A DNA stretch of 64,000 nt. It comes from JAHRAW01 sp965262585. GTDB lineage: Bacteria > Pseudomonadota > Gammaproteobacteria > Arenicellales > Poriferihabitantaceae. Below the pieces are notes generated by a model that was given only the letters and a program-made list of their open reading frames with translations, did no database searches and was not told the DNA's origin. The stretch is from positions 2,108,001-2,172,000 of the forward strand of contig OZ253546.1 in the NCBI GenBank assembly GCA_965262585.1, in the 5' to 3' direction. Made by a program: the position numbers and the translations under genes. Shown here piece by piece: positions 53,903-63,655 of the stretch (the first letter of the stretch is position 1; each line of letters starts with the position of its first letter).

Positions 53903-55839
53903 TGTCAACGAGCACTTTATATCCGTTGCTTTCCGGCATCGACAGCCCCCTGCAACTGCGGCGGCTGGAGCAAAAGCAACTGCCCGAATTGGCCGAGGAA
54001 ATCCGCCGGTTTCTGATTGAGGTTACTTCGCGCACCGGCGGGCATCTGGCTCCGGGGCTTGGAACGGTGGAACTGACTCTGGCGTTGCATTATGTGTTCG
54101 ACACCCCCGGCGACCGGCTGGTGTGGGACATCGGCCATCAAGCCTATCCCCATAAGTTGATCACCGGGCGGCGCGACAGTTTTGACACCATTCGCCAGCA
54201 CAAAGGTCTGTCGGGATTTCTCAAGCGCAGCGAGAGCGAATTCGACACCTTCGGAGCCGGCCACGCAGGCACCTCGATAAGCGCGGCCCTCGGCATGGCG
54301 GTGGCGGCGCGCCTCGCCAACCCCGACCCGGGCAAAAAAGAACGGGATGTGGTGGCGGTAATCGGCGACGGCGCGCTCACCAGCGGCATGGCCTTTGAAG
54401 CGTTGAATAATGCCGGGGATCTGGACGCCGACCTGCTGGTGGTTCTCAACGACAATGAAATGTCCATTTCCCGCAACGTCGGCGCCATCTCCAATTACCT
54501 CGCGCGCATTCTTTCCGGGCGTGCCTACACCAGCGTGCGCGAAGGCAGCAAGACGGTGCTCAGCACGCTGCCGCCGCCGGTTAAGCATCTGGCGCGGCGT
54601 TGGGAAGAACACATGAAAGGCATGGTGATGCCCGGCACCTTGTTCGAGGAACTCGGTTTTTATTACATCGGCCCCGTGGACGGGCATAACCTCAACGCCG
54701 TGATTGCCACCCTGAAAAACCTGCGCGGCATGAGCGGCCCGAGGTTCTTGCATGTGGTGACCCAAAAAGGCAAGGGGTTCAAGCCCGCCGAGGGCGATCC
54801 CTGTGTCTATCACGGGGTAACGCCGTTCAATCCGAACACCGGAAAAATGGAAAAGAAGAAAAAAGGCCGAACCTACACCGATGTGTTCAGCGACTGGCTA
54901 TGCGACATGGCGGCGCTCGATGAAAAACTCATCGGCATCACGCCGGCCATGCGCGAGGGCTCCGGGCTGGTGCGGTTTTCCGGGGATTATCCGCAACGTT
55001 ATTTCGACGTCGGCATCGCCGAGCAGCATTCGCTGACCTTCGCCGCCGGGCTGGCGGTGGAAGGGTTCAAGCCGGTGGTGGCGATTTATTCGACCTTCCT
55101 GCAGCGTGCCTACGATCAACTCATCCACGACATCGCCATCCAACACCTCGATGTCATGCTCGCCATCGACCGCGCCGGGCTGGTGGGGGCCGATGGCGAA
55201 ACCCACGCCGGTAGTTACGACTACGCCTACCTGCGGTGCATACCGGGGCTGGTGATCATGGCCCCGGCGGACGAGGCCGAATGCCGTGATATGCTGTACA
55301 CCGCCTACCAGCATCCGGGGCCGGCCACGGTGCGTTATCCCCGTGGCAGCGGGCCGGGGGTGAAAGAACGGGCGGCGATGCGCGCCCTGCCCATCGGCAA
55401 GGCGGAGATTCGCCGCTATGGCGATGCCGGCAATGACCTCGCCATCCTTGCGTTCGGCAGTATGGTGGCGGCGGCGGTGCAGGTCGGGGAGGCACTGGGT
55501 GCGACGGTGGTCAACATGCGCTTTGTCAAGCCGCCGGACGAAGACTTGATCGTGGAAATGGCGGATACCCATGCCCTGCTCGTGACCCTTGAAGAGCATG
55601 TAATCGCGGCGGGTGCCGGCTCGGCGGTTAACGAAGTGCTGAGGCGGCACAACCGCGTCGTTGAAGTGGTTAATCTCGGCCTGCCCGATGAACACATCGG
55701 CCACGGCACCCAGCAAGAACAACTCGCCGGTTGCGGCCTGGATGCGGACGGCATCAAGCGCAGCATCCTGCGGGAGATTTCCGAGCGCGCCGCCACCGGG
55801 ATAACGCACCGCAGCCGAGTCAAAGCGGTACAATCCTGA
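53902..55839 (+). CDS. dxs: 1-deoxy-D-xylulose-5-phosphate synthase
   Basis: A 645-residue ThDP enzyme, first step of the MEP isoprenoid route. GDGALTSGMAFEALNNAG is the ThDP site, DIGHQAYPHKLITGR and GIAEQHSLTFAAGLA are diagnostic. The ATG at 53902 overlaps the ispA stop by one base. Confidence 0.96.
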   Translation: MSTSTLYPLLSGIDSPLQLRRLEQKQLPELAEEIRRFLIEVTSRTGGHLAPGLGTVELTLALHYVFDTPGDRLVWDIGHQAYPHKLITGRRDSFDTIRQHKGLSGFLKRSESEFDTFGAGHAGTSISAALGMAVAARLANPDPGKKERDVVAVIGDGALTSGMAFEALNNAGDLDADLLVVLNDNEMSISRNVGAISNYLARILSGRAYTSVREGSKTVLSTLPPPVKHLARRWEEHMKGMVMPGTLFEELGFYYIGPVDGHNLNAVIATLKNLRGMSGPRFLHVVTQKGKGFKPAEGDPCVYHGVTPFNPNTGKMEKKKKGRTYTDVFSDWLCDMAALDEKLIGITPAMREGSGLVRFSGDYPQRYFDVGIAEQHSLTFAAGLAVEGFKPVVAIYSTFLQRAYDQLIHDIAIQHLDVMLAIDRAGLVGADGETHAGSYDYAYLRCIPGLVIMAPADEAECRDMLYTAYQHPGPATVRYPRGSGPGVKERAAMRALPIGKAEIRRYGDAGNDLAILAFGSMVAAAVQVGEALGATVVNMRFVKPPDEDLIVEMADTHALLVTLEEHVIAAGAGSAVNEVLRRHNRVVEVVNLGLPDEHIGHGTQQEQLAGCGLDADGIKRSILREISERAATGITHRSRVKAVQS

Positions 55840-55875
55840 GCGCATCCGCCAACCAACGCTAACCCGATCTTTATC

Positions 55876-56679
55876 ATGTCAAGTCAACCCGCCATTACGC
55901 CCATCGCTGATGTTCAAGGCCGTGCGGATGCGCGTAATATCGCCATCGACCAAGTCGGCATCAAGGATATACGCTATCCGGTTCAGGTCGCCGACCGCAG
56001 CGGCGTGCAGAACACGGTGGCCTCGGTCAGCATGTATGTGGCGCTGCCGCCGCACTACAAAGGCACGCACATGTCTCGTTTTGTGGACGTGCTGCACGAC
56101 CACCGGGACGCCATCTCCGTCTCCTCATTCAACGGCCTGCTGGCGGATCTCAGCAAGCGATTGAATGCGCCCCAAGGCCGAATCGAACTGACCTTTCCCT
56201 ACTTCATCAACAAGCGCGCGCCGGTCTCCGGGGTGCATAGCATGATGGATTATCAGGTTACCCTGAGTGGTGAAATTGACCACGAGCGGTGCGATGTCGC
56301 GCTCAAGGTCGAGGTGCCGGTGACCAGTTTATGCCCGTGCTCCAAGGAAATTTCCGAATACGGCGCTCACAACCAGCGTTCCCATGTGACCGTCGAAGTC
56401 CGATGCCGGGAATTTCTATCCATCGAAGAGTTGATCGAATTGGTGGAAAGTCAGGCCAGTTCCGAACTTTACGGCCTGCTCAAACGCTCGGACGAAAAAT
56501 TCATCACCGAGCGGGCTTACGACAATCCCAAGTTTGTCGAGGACATGGTGCGCGATGTGGCTGGCGTGTTCAACGCCGATGCGCGCATCACCGGCTACAA
56601 AGTCAGCGTCGAGAACTTCGAATCCATCCACAATCATTCCGCTTACGCGCACATCAGTTGCGATAAAAGTGGCGTATAG
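55876..56679 (+). CDS. folE2: GTP cyclohydrolase, FolE2 type
   Basis: A 267-residue enzyme making dihydroneopterin triphosphate from GTP for folate. QVGIKDIRYPVQVADR, THMSRFVDVL and SLCPCSKEISEYGAHNQRSHVTV, the last with the active-site Cys, are FolE2 marks. FolE2 often replaces or backs up FolE1 under zinc limitation. Confidence 0.95.
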   Translation: MSSQPAITPIADVQGRADARNIAIDQVGIKDIRYPVQVADRSGVQNTVASVSMYVALPPHYKGTHMSRFVDVLHDHRDAISVSSFNGLLADLSKRLNAPQGRIELTFPYFINKRAPVSGVHSMMDYQVTLSGEIDHERCDVALKVEVPVTSLCPCSKEISEYGAHNQRSHVTVEVRCREFLSIEELIELVESQASSELYGLLKRSDEKFITERAYDNPKFVEDMVRDVAGVFNADARITGYKVSVENFESIHNHSAYAHISCDKSGV

Positions 56680-56701
56680 AAACTAGAATCACACGCCGCC
56701 G

Positions 56702-57562
56702 CTAGGTTTTTTCGGCGTTTCTGGCGATATCGCGGAGCAGGTCAAGGGCCAGGGACAGCACTTTTTCATCCTTCGGGCGGTCGGTGTACACCACATAGGC
56801 GGCGCGGCGTGCGGTGGCCGCGCCGTGTACCAGATGCAGTTCGCCGTTGGCAACCAGCGGCTCCACCATGCGCAGTGGAAAATAGCCCGAGCCGCCGTTT
56901 TGCAGGATGTACTGCAATCCCAATGCGCCAAGCCCCACCGAGACCGCGGGAGTTTCCATATCAGGATACGCTGCGCCGTGCTGCGCCCGGAAAGTGTCAC
57001 CCCAGTCCACGAACACGTAGTCCTCGACCCAGCCCGCAGAGACTTCGCGCGGTTCTTTGGCCGCCATCACCAGCGTCTCCTCAAATAAATCCTCAATCAC
57101 CAACCCGGCGATCTGACGGGGCTGGTACATAACGCAGATGTCCAGCAGGCCGTCGGCCAACTGGCGCATCAGGCTGTGGGAATAGTCGGCCTGCACCTGC
57201 AACGCCACGTTCGGTGCCTGACGCCGCATCCGTGGCATCCAGTCGAGAATCAGCCGCTCCCACAAACTCACCTGAGCACCCAACGCCAGCACCGTGCGAT
57301 AGCCTTCGGGCAGCGCGATTTGCTGCCGGGACTGTTGCCACAGCCGATCGATGCCCTCGGCGTAGCGTCGGAATCGCTGCCCGGCGGAGGTCAATTCCAC
57401 ACCGCCGCGCCCGCGCGTGAACAGCGGCCTTCCAAGTTGCTGCTCCATAGCCCGCACCCGTCCGCTGACCGTGGACTGGGTGACATTGAGGGTCTCGGCG
57501 GTGCGGCTGAAACTGCCGCTGGCGGCGATCTCGAGAAAGGTGCGGATGTGGTCGAATTTCAT
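56702..57562 (-). CDS. LysR-family transcriptional regulator
   Basis: A 286-residue regulator: helix-turn-helix FLEIAASGSFSRTAETLNVTQSTVSGRVRAME, then a sensor domain. It is divergent from the EamA transporter gene (80 bases), which is the likely target. Confidence 0.9.
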   Translation of the reverse strand: MKFDHIRTFLEIAASGSFSRTAETLNVTQSTVSGRVRAMEQQLGRPLFTRGRGGVELTSAGQRFRRYAEGIDRLWQQSRQQIALPEGYRTVLALGAQVSLWERLILDWMPRMRRQAPNVALQVQADYSHSLMRQLADGLLDICVMYQPRQIAGLVIEDLFEETLVMAAKEPREVSAGWVEDYVFVDWGDTFRAQHGAAYPDMETPAVSVGLGALGLQYILQNGGSGYFPLRMVEPLVANGELHLVHGAATARRAAYVVYTDRPKDEKVLSLALDLLRDIARNAEKT

Positions 57563-57641
57563 GGTCGTATGGCAACCTGCTGCAATCGGATTTTCCGATA
57601 ATATACATCAGAAAAAACCGCTTTCCAAATGGTATTTATCG

Positions 57642-58655
57642 ATGCAGAGTGCCCGGATGGTTACCGCTTCCGCCACACTGACCGATGACCGCCCGCACTC
57701 CGGCATAGCCCTGTGCGTGTTCGGGCTTTTCCTGTTCGCCCTGCAGGACATCATCATCAAGTCCTTCAGCGACACTTACTCGGTCCTGCAGATCGTCTTC
57801 ATCCGTGGCGTGGTGGCGCTGGTGCCGATACTCATCGCCGTGCGCCTGACCGGCGGCTGGCATGGCCTGTTCGCCCACCAACCAAAACTGCTGCTCATCC
57901 GCGGCTTTTTCGGATTCTTCTCCTATCTGACCTACTACATGGCCATCGCCGCCCTGCCGCTCGTGGAAGTCGTTACCATCGTCTTCTCGGCACCCATTCT
58001 GGTCACTATTATGGCGGCGATTTTACTCAAGGAACCGGTGGGAGTGCGGCGTTGGATCGCATTGTTCGTCGGCTTTCTGGCTATCGTCATGGTAGTCGGG
58101 CCGAGCGGCGATCTTCTCCATCTGGCCACGCTTCTGGCGATGATTGCGGCCTTCGCCTACGCTTGCTCAATACTGCTCACGCGCTTCATCCGCGCCGACG
58201 ACCGCCCATGGACTATCACCTTATACGCCACATGCGCGTTTGTCATCGGCAGCATCGTAGCCAGCGTGTTGGTCGGCATATTTGGCGCCATGCTGGTCAC
58301 GGAAAATCCGGCCCTGCAATTCCTGCTACGTCCGTGGGTGGTGCCACCCGTCGAGGACGGCCTGCTCATGATATTCCTCGGCCTGAACGCCGCCCTCGCT
58401 TTTTACTGCCTGATAAAAGCCTACTGGGTATCGCCGGCCAGCATCGTGGCGCCCTTTGAATACACCTACCTCATCTGGGCGGTGCTGTTCGGTTATCTGA
58501 TCTGGGCTGAGGTGCCGCAAGTCACGAGTATCTTCGGCGTGACGCTGTTAATCATGTGCAGTTTTTATATTTTCCGCAAAGAGTTGCAACTCAGCAAAGC
58601 CGCAAACGGCCACAACCCCCAACCCAAATCGCTGCTACGGGTTTTTCGCGGCTGA
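57642..58655 (+). CDS. EamA/DMT-family transporter
   Basis: A 337-residue membrane protein with ten helices in two EamA halves (ALCVFGLFLFALQDIIIKSFS; SIVAPFEYTYLIWAVLFGYLIWAEVP). It is probably an exporter of amino acids or metabolites. The ATG at 57642 begins MQSARMVTAS; upstream frame overlaps the LysR gene. Confidence 0.87.
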   Translation: MQSARMVTASATLTDDRPHSGIALCVFGLFLFALQDIIIKSFSDTYSVLQIVFIRGVVALVPILIAVRLTGGWHGLFAHQPKLLLIRGFFGFFSYLTYYMAIAALPLVEVVTIVFSAPILVTIMAAILLKEPVGVRRWIALFVGFLAIVMVVGPSGDLLHLATLLAMIAAFAYACSILLTRFIRADDRPWTITLYATCAFVIGSIVASVLVGIFGAMLVTENPALQFLLRPWVVPPVEDGLLMIFLGLNAALAFYCLIKAYWVSPASIVAPFEYTYLIWAVLFGYLIWAEVPQVTSIFGVTLLIMCSFYIFRKELQLSKAANGHNPQPKSLLRVFRG

Positions 58656-58739
58656 TTTTTTCAGGGCTGCCCGGCGCAAGCCGCCAATCGAGGTAGGCAA
58701 AACCACCCCACCCCCTCTGGCAACGGCAACAAATAAAAA

Positions 58740-58769
58740 TTGTCATTCGCCATGATGATGTGTTATATT
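58740..58769 (+). promoter_or_regulatory. promoter upstream of the phase-variable autotransporter region
   Basis: TTGTCA (58740-58745), an 18-base spacer and TATATT (58764-58769) form a good sigma-70 promoter about 615 bases upstream of the autotransporter gene. Transcripts would cover the two small frames and the poly-C run. Confidence 0.55.
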
Positions 58770-58797
58770 TTCCGCGCCACTCTATCGATAAACCCCT

Positions 58798-58920
58798 ATG
58801 CCAACTGCCGTATTAGATAGCCGCCAAGAATTTACGATCTGCCGCTTTCCGACGAGTAGGCGGGGGCGATTGTCTTTGTGGTTCGCCAAAGGCGACAGCG
58901 AATCTCTGGCGCAGATATAA
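58798..58920 (+). other. small open frame of 40 codons
   Basis: ATG at 58798 opens 40 codons (MPTAVLDSRQEFTICRF..., ending SESLAQI) to a TAA at 58918. It is the first frame after the promoter and lies 20 bases before the frame with the poly-C run. No homology is recognised; it may be a small leader peptide or chance. Confidence 0.3.
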
Positions 58921-58940
58921 GACCCGTGTTTGCTAAATTT

Positions 58941-59383
58941 ATGAAAGTACGTTTCTCTCATCACCAGTTCACCATTCCGGCTATCGCCCCGGCTATCGCC
59001 TTAGACCATACTTCGACTATTACCCCCCCCCCCCCCCCCCCCCCCATCTAGAAACTACGGCTAGCCTCAAGGCCGCTATCCAATCTCTGCGGGCTGAGTT
59101 AACACTTGGCCTTTCTCAATCAGTTCCTTACCGCGCAGTTCCTCGCTGCGCAGTTCTTCGCCACGGGCATATTCTGGTGGAGGCGGCGGGGTTAGGGCCA
59201 AAGCCGCCCGGCAAAGGAGCGGCTACGCCGTGCCCGGACAACCACGGGGAGTTGTCCCTACAAGGTCACCGGCTTTCCCAAATTCGTGCGCCCGCGGGAA
59301 TGACGGTGCTTTATAAACCCGCAAGCCAGAAGCCTGGCCAAGAAGCATCCTTACCAACAAACAACCAGAGTTTAAAATTATGA
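58941..59383 (+). pseudogene. reading frame containing the poly-C tract, out of phase as sequenced
   Basis: From ATG 58941 (MKVRFSHHQFTIPAIAPAIAL...) the frame enters the 23-C run and stops at TAG (59049-59051) soon after it. With 21 or 24 C the frame would instead run on without a stop to the TGA at 59381-59383, giving a 147-residue protein with a polyproline stretch. That TGA overlaps the ATG of the autotransporter gene (ATGA). With 22 C it stops at 59062. No homology is recognised, and the second half contains repeat-like intergenic DNA (59230-59310), so coding is uncertain. Confidence 0.45.
59023..59045 (+). repeat. poly-C tract of 23 bases
   Basis: An uninterrupted run of 23 C, far beyond chance in this composition and typical of slipped-strand contingency loci. 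It lies 335 bases upstream of the autotransporter start. The exact count may also reflect sequencing or assembly error in homopolymers. Confidence 0.97.
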
Positions 59384-62300
59384 ATATCCAACTAAAAAAC
59401 CGTGATTTCACACACGCATTCGGTAGCCTTGCCGGTAGTTTCGGGCGGGCATCGCAAGCCGGTGCGCAAGTGGGGGGTAAATTGTGGAATATCGCTTTTC
59501 GCTTGCTGCCATTGTTGGTGGTTTGCGCCTTTTTCCCGCTCTCGGAAGCGCATGCCCAGACCGCTTTGACCGCCAACGCCGGGCCTGACCAAACCGTGGA
59601 TGTGGGGGATCTGGTAACCCTGACCGGCAGTGGCACGGCGATAGGTACTCCGACTTTTGATTGGAGGCAGGAGAGCGGCTCGCTGACGGTGACTTTGGGC
59701 TTCGCAGCATCCCCAACAACCGAAACCCGGACTTTCACCGCGCCCACGGTGACGATGGATATGGTGTTGACCTTCCGCCTGACGGTCAGGGGTATGGAAA
59801 CCGCCAGCGGCCCGAACACTAGCGTAACTGACGATGTGGAGATTACCATAGCCGCTCCCGGCAACGAGGTGCCGACCGCTTTGACCGCCAACGCCGGGCC
59901 TGACCAAACCGTGGATGTGGGGGATCTGGTAACCCTGACCGGCAGTGGCACGGCGATAGGTACTCCGACTTTTGATTGGAGGCAGGAGAGCAGCTCGCTG
60001 ACGGTGACTTTGGGCTTCGCAGCATCCCCAACAACCGAAACCCGGACTTTCACCGCGCCCACGGTGACGATGGATATGGTGTTGACCTTCCGCCTGACGG
60101 TCAGGGGTATGGAAACCGCCAGCGGCCCGATCACTAGCGTAACTGACGATGTGGAGATTACCATAGCCGCCCCCGGCAACGAGGTGCCGACCGCCAATGC
60201 AGGGGTTGCGCAAACCGTGAATGAACGCACGCTGGTAACCTTGAACGGCAGTGGTATAGACCCGGAAAGCCAGCCGATAACCTATTTGTGGACGCAGACT
60301 GGCACGCCGATGGTGAATTTGAGCGATACCACCGCCCAAAGCCCGACTTTCACTGCCCCGAATGTGGCCGCTGCCACCACATTGACTTTCAGCCTGACGA
60401 CCAATGACGGACTGAATAATTCCGCACCGGACACCGTGGTGATTACCATCAACCCAATCCAACCACTGACTGCCAACGCCGGGCCTGACCAAACCGTGGA
60501 TGTGGGGGATCTGGTAACCCTGACCGGCAGTGGCACGGCAATAGATACTCCGACTTTTGATTGGAGGCAGGAGAGCAGCTCGCTGACGGTGACTTTGGGC
60601 TTCACAGCACCCCCAACAACCGAAACCCGGACTTTCACCGCGCCCACGGTGACTACGGATATGGTGTTGACCTTCCGTCTGACCGTCAGGGGTATGGAAA
60701 CCGTCGGCGGACCGAACACTAGCGTAACCGACGATGTGGTGATTACCATAGCCGCTCCCGGCAACTCCCCCCCGTCCGCCAACGCCGGAACTGACCAAAG
60801 CGTGACCGTGGGCACGACGGTAACCCTGAGCGGCGCCGCCAGCGGCGATCCGGACGAAAGCGATATCCTGACCTATCTGTGGGAGCAGGTCAGCGGCACG
60901 GTGGTGACTTTGAATAATGCGGCAGCCATAACCCCGACTTTCACGGCACCGGGCGGTGCGGCGGCCAATCTGACCTTTCGCCTGACCGTCACCGACCAGT
61001 CCGGTGCCAATGATAGCGACACGGTGGTCGTCATAGTGAGGGTCGCCGGCAACGCGGCACCAACCGCCAATGCCGGGCCTAACCAAAGCGTGACCGTGGG
61101 CACGACGGTAACCCTGAGCGGTGCCGCCAGCGGCGATCTGGACGAAAGCGATATCCTGACCTATCTGTGGGAGCAGGTCAGCGGCACGGTGGTGACTTTG
61201 AATAATGCGGCAGCCATAACCCCGACTTTCACGGCACCGGGCGGTGCGGCGGCCAATCTGACCTTTCGCCTGACCGTCACCGACCAGTCCGGTGCCAGTG
61301 ATAGCGACACGGTGGTCGTCACAGTGAGGGTCGCCGGCAACGCGGCACCAACCGCCAATGCCGGGCCTAACCAAAGCGTGACCGTGGGCACGACGGTAAC
61401 TCTGAACGGCACTGCCAGCGGCGATCCGGACATGGGCGATATCCTGACCTATGCGTGGACGCAGACCGGCACGCCGTCGGCCGCGGAGATGGTGGCTTTG
61501 AGCAGTGCGACTGCCGCCAGCCCGACTTTCACTGCCCCGAATGTGGCCGCTGCCACCACATTGACTTTCAGCCTGACGGTCAATGACAGCACCGCTGATT
61601 CCGCGCCGGATACAGTGGAGATCACCGTAGCCCCCCCGGCCCCGCTGACCGTCAATGCCGGGCCTGACCAAACCGTGCCTTATGGTTCTACGGTAACCTT
61701 GACCGGTAGCAGTAGCGGTGGCGCGGGCGGCACGGCGACCATTCTATGGATGCAGACCGCTGGTGCACCGACGGTGACCTTGACTGATAAGGATGCCCTC
61801 ACGGCGACTTTCGTTGCGCCTGATCAGGCGTTGGATGCGATGGGTATGCCGGATATGACTGTGGATGATCCGGTGTTGACCCTTACCCTGATGGTCACCA
61901 TCGGCGCAGAGAGCATGAGCGACACGGTGACCATCACCGTGAGCAGCGATAGCCCGGCCAGTGCTTTCGTCTCCCTAAACGATGCGATCTTGCCGGAAGT
62001 CGCTCAGGTGATCTCGGCAAGTATCGGCGGGGCGATTGCGCAGCGCATTGAATTGCCGTCAAACAAAGTACCATCGGCGAGCCTCAACTTCGGCGGCACG
62101 GAGACGCTGGCAAGTGCCTTGCAAGCCCACGGTCAATCGATGACCGATGGCGACCGCACGGCTAAAGAATTATTGTTCGGTTCCGATTTTGTGTTGCCGC
62201 TGAATGGCGGCCTTGGCGGTGTGTTTGATGGGATGTTCGACGAATATTCCCCGGCCTTTTGGGGCAGCGGCGAATACCGCGAATTATCCGGCGAGAGCCG

Positions 62301-63345
62301 CAGACTGGATTGGGACGGCGAATTTTCCGGCTTACACCTCGGCGTTGATGGGCGAGTGCGTGAGGATTTATTGGTAGGCCTGGCGGTATCGTGGGTGCGC
62401 GGAGATTTCGACTATGAAAGCTCCGGCAATCCAACGATGAACCTCGTCAAAGGCGAATACGACATCGACATGACCAGCGTGAATCCCTATGTTGGCTGGA
62501 GCGTAGGCGCGCTGGATTTATGGGCTACCGTCGGATATGGCGAAGGCGATTTGGAGATAAAACCCGCCGGCGCGACACGGCGTTCGAGGGACCTGACCAT
62601 GCGCACCCTCGGAGCCGGCGGCGGCACTCAGATATGGCAATGGGGGATAACCGATGTGCGCCTCAAAGGCGAGGTATCGAAAACCGATTTGTCAATCGAA
62701 AGCAGTTCCCAGATTATCTCCCAAAATGTAGACGCAACTCGCGTGCGAATATCGTTGGAAGCCAATCAACCATACAAAGTGCCGGACGGCGGAACGATTG
62801 AGCCATCGGTGGAAGTCGGCGTGCGCTATGATGGCGGCGATGGCGAGAGCGGCACCGGGATCGAGATAGGCGGCGGATTGCGCTACAACGCCCCAGTCCT
62901 TCGCCTAAGTGTAGAAGGCACCGTCCGCGCCCTGCTGGCACATAGCGGCGACTACGAAGAATGGGGCATCCAAGGCACCCTGCGCCGCACCTCCGGTGCT
63001 GACGGCCAAGGCGTATCATTCAACCTAAGCCCCGGCTACGGCGAGACCGACACCGGCCTCCAAACCCTATGGGATCAAGGTCTCACCCCCACCGAAAAAG
63101 CCGAAGACCCAACCACTAACTACCGAGCATACCTGGACGCCCGCATCGGCTACGGCCTCCCCTCCCGCCACTGGAACGCCATATTAACCCCCTACAGCGA
63201 ACTAACCATCGGCACCACCGACAGCTACCGCCTGGGCCTAAACTGGAAATCCGGCACCACCAACCTAACCCTATCCGGCGAACACAAAACCAGCCTCGGC
63301 ACCCCCAGCCACGCCGTATTGCTAAAAGGCGAAGTGCGGTTCTAA
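59380..63345 (+). CDS. autotransporter-like surface protein with eight PKD-type repeats
   Basis: A 1321-residue protein. A long signal sequence ends near residue 58 (LLPLLVVCAFFPLSEAHAQT). Residues about 61-855 are eight tandem PKD/Ig-like repeats (NAGPDQTV...LTGSG...W.Q...FTAP...LTFRLTV). After a linker, the last about 380 residues form an autotransporter beta barrel (FWGSGEYRELS, DWDGEFSGLHLGVDGR, LLVGLAVSWVRGDFDYES) ending in aromatic GEVRF, so the repeats should be displayed on the cell surface. The ATG is preceded by only a weak binding site (CAGAG), and it overlaps the stop of the poly-C frame, which suggests translational coupling. Confidence 0.88.
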   Translation: MNIQLKNRDFTHAFGSLAGSFGRASQAGAQVGGKLWNIAFRLLPLLVVCAFFPLSEAHAQTALTANAGPDQTVDVGDLVTLTGSGTAIGTPTFDWRQESGSLTVTLGFAASPTTETRTFTAPTVTMDMVLTFRLTVRGMETASGPNTSVTDDVEITIAAPGNEVPTALTANAGPDQTVDVGDLVTLTGSGTAIGTPTFDWRQESSSLTVTLGFAASPTTETRTFTAPTVTMDMVLTFRLTVRGMETASGPITSVTDDVEITIAAPGNEVPTANAGVAQTVNERTLVTLNGSGIDPESQPITYLWTQTGTPMVNLSDTTAQSPTFTAPNVAAATTLTFSLTTNDGLNNSAPDTVVITINPIQPLTANAGPDQTVDVGDLVTLTGSGTAIDTPTFDWRQESSSLTVTLGFTAPPTTETRTFTAPTVTTDMVLTFRLTVRGMETVGGPNTSVTDDVVITIAAPGNSPPSANAGTDQSVTVGTTVTLSGAASGDPDESDILTYLWEQVSGTVVTLNNAAAITPTFTAPGGAAANLTFRLTVTDQSGANDSDTVVVIVRVAGNAAPTANAGPNQSVTVGTTVTLSGAASGDLDESDILTYLWEQVSGTVVTLNNAAAITPTFTAPGGAAANLTFRLTVTDQSGASDSDTVVVTVRVAGNAAPTANAGPNQSVTVGTTVTLNGTASGDPDMGDILTYAWTQTGTPSAAEMVALSSATAASPTFTAPNVAAATTLTFSLTVNDSTADSAPDTVEITVAPPAPLTVNAGPDQTVPYGSTVTLTGSSSGGAGGTATILWMQTAGAPTVTLTDKDALTATFVAPDQALDAMGMPDMTVDDPVLTLTLMVTIGAESMSDTVTITVSSDSPASAFVSLNDAILPEVAQVISASIGGAIAQRIELPSNKVPSASLNFGGTETLASALQAHGQSMTDGDRTAKELLFGSDFVLPLNGGLGGVFDGMFDEYSPAFWGSGEYRELSGESRRLDWDGEFSGLHLGVDGRVREDLLVGLAVSWVRGDFDYESSGNPTMNLVKGEYDIDMTSVNPYVGWSVGALDLWATVGYGEGDLEIKPAGATRRSRDLTMRTLGAGGGTQIWQWGITDVRLKGEVSKTDLSIESSSQIISQNVDATRVRISLEANQPYKVPDGGTIEPSVEVGVRYDGGDGESGTGIEIGGGLRYNAPVLRLSVEGTVRALLAHSGDYEEWGIQGTLRRTSGADGQGVSFNLSPGYGETDTGLQTLWDQGLTPTEKAEDPTTNYRAYLDARIGYGLPSRHWNAILTPYSELTIGTTDSYRLGLNWKSGTTNLTLSGEHKTSLGTPSHAVLLKGEVRF
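59560..61950 (+). repeat. tandem PKD repeat block at DNA level
   Basis: Eight repeats of 92-105 codons. Repeats 1 and 2 (period 315 bases, starting near 59560 and 59875) are almost identical, and repeat 4 (from about 60470) is close to them. Repeats 5, 6 and 7 (period 288, from about 60780) are near-identical over much of their length. Long near-identical stretches permit recombination and copy-number change, so the assembly here may also be collapsed. Confidence 0.9.
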
Positions 63346-63360
63346 TAAGCAAGGTTCAAT

Positions 63361-63424
63361 AGAGGGCAAGGACGCCCTCTCCGGGAGAGGGGCGGGGGGC
63401 GGGCCAACCCCGCCCAGTGAGACA
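63361..63424. terminator. hairpin cluster after the autotransporter gene
   Basis: AGAGGGC-AAGGAC-GCCCTCT (63361-63380) is a perfect stem, followed by CTCTCC/GGGAGAG and GGCGGGG/CCCCGCC stems. No T run follows, so rho-independent termination is unsure. The gap 63346-63655 otherwise holds only the mlaF promoter. Confidence 0.4.
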
Positions 63425-63619
63425 AATGCGGCCAAGCCGCTCCTTAGTTGTCCGGCTTCGCCAAATGTGACAGATCCAAGCAAGCCAAATTAAAAGGAAT
63501 ACTACTGGCAGGAAGCCAACCAACGCATCACGTTTGTTACCTCACAGTTTTGACATCGCGATTTTTAATGGTGATGGTGTTTTCATGCCACAACCACCAC
63601 CACGGCGGTTCGATTCCAT

Positions 63620-63625
63620 TATAAT
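63620..63625 (+). promoter_or_regulatory. -10 box before the mlaF-like gene
   Basis: A perfect TATAAT 30 bases before the start codon at 63656. No clear -35 is seen at the proper distance. Confidence 0.35.
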
Positions 63626-63655
63626 TGCGTCAGTTTTTGACCACCTTTGCCCCGC

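Noticed and set aside
59392..61671. Long minus-strand frame (759 codons) opposite the PKD repeats
   Set aside because: A shadow of the repeat structure on the plus strand; no recognisable protein and repeats in step with the PKD units.
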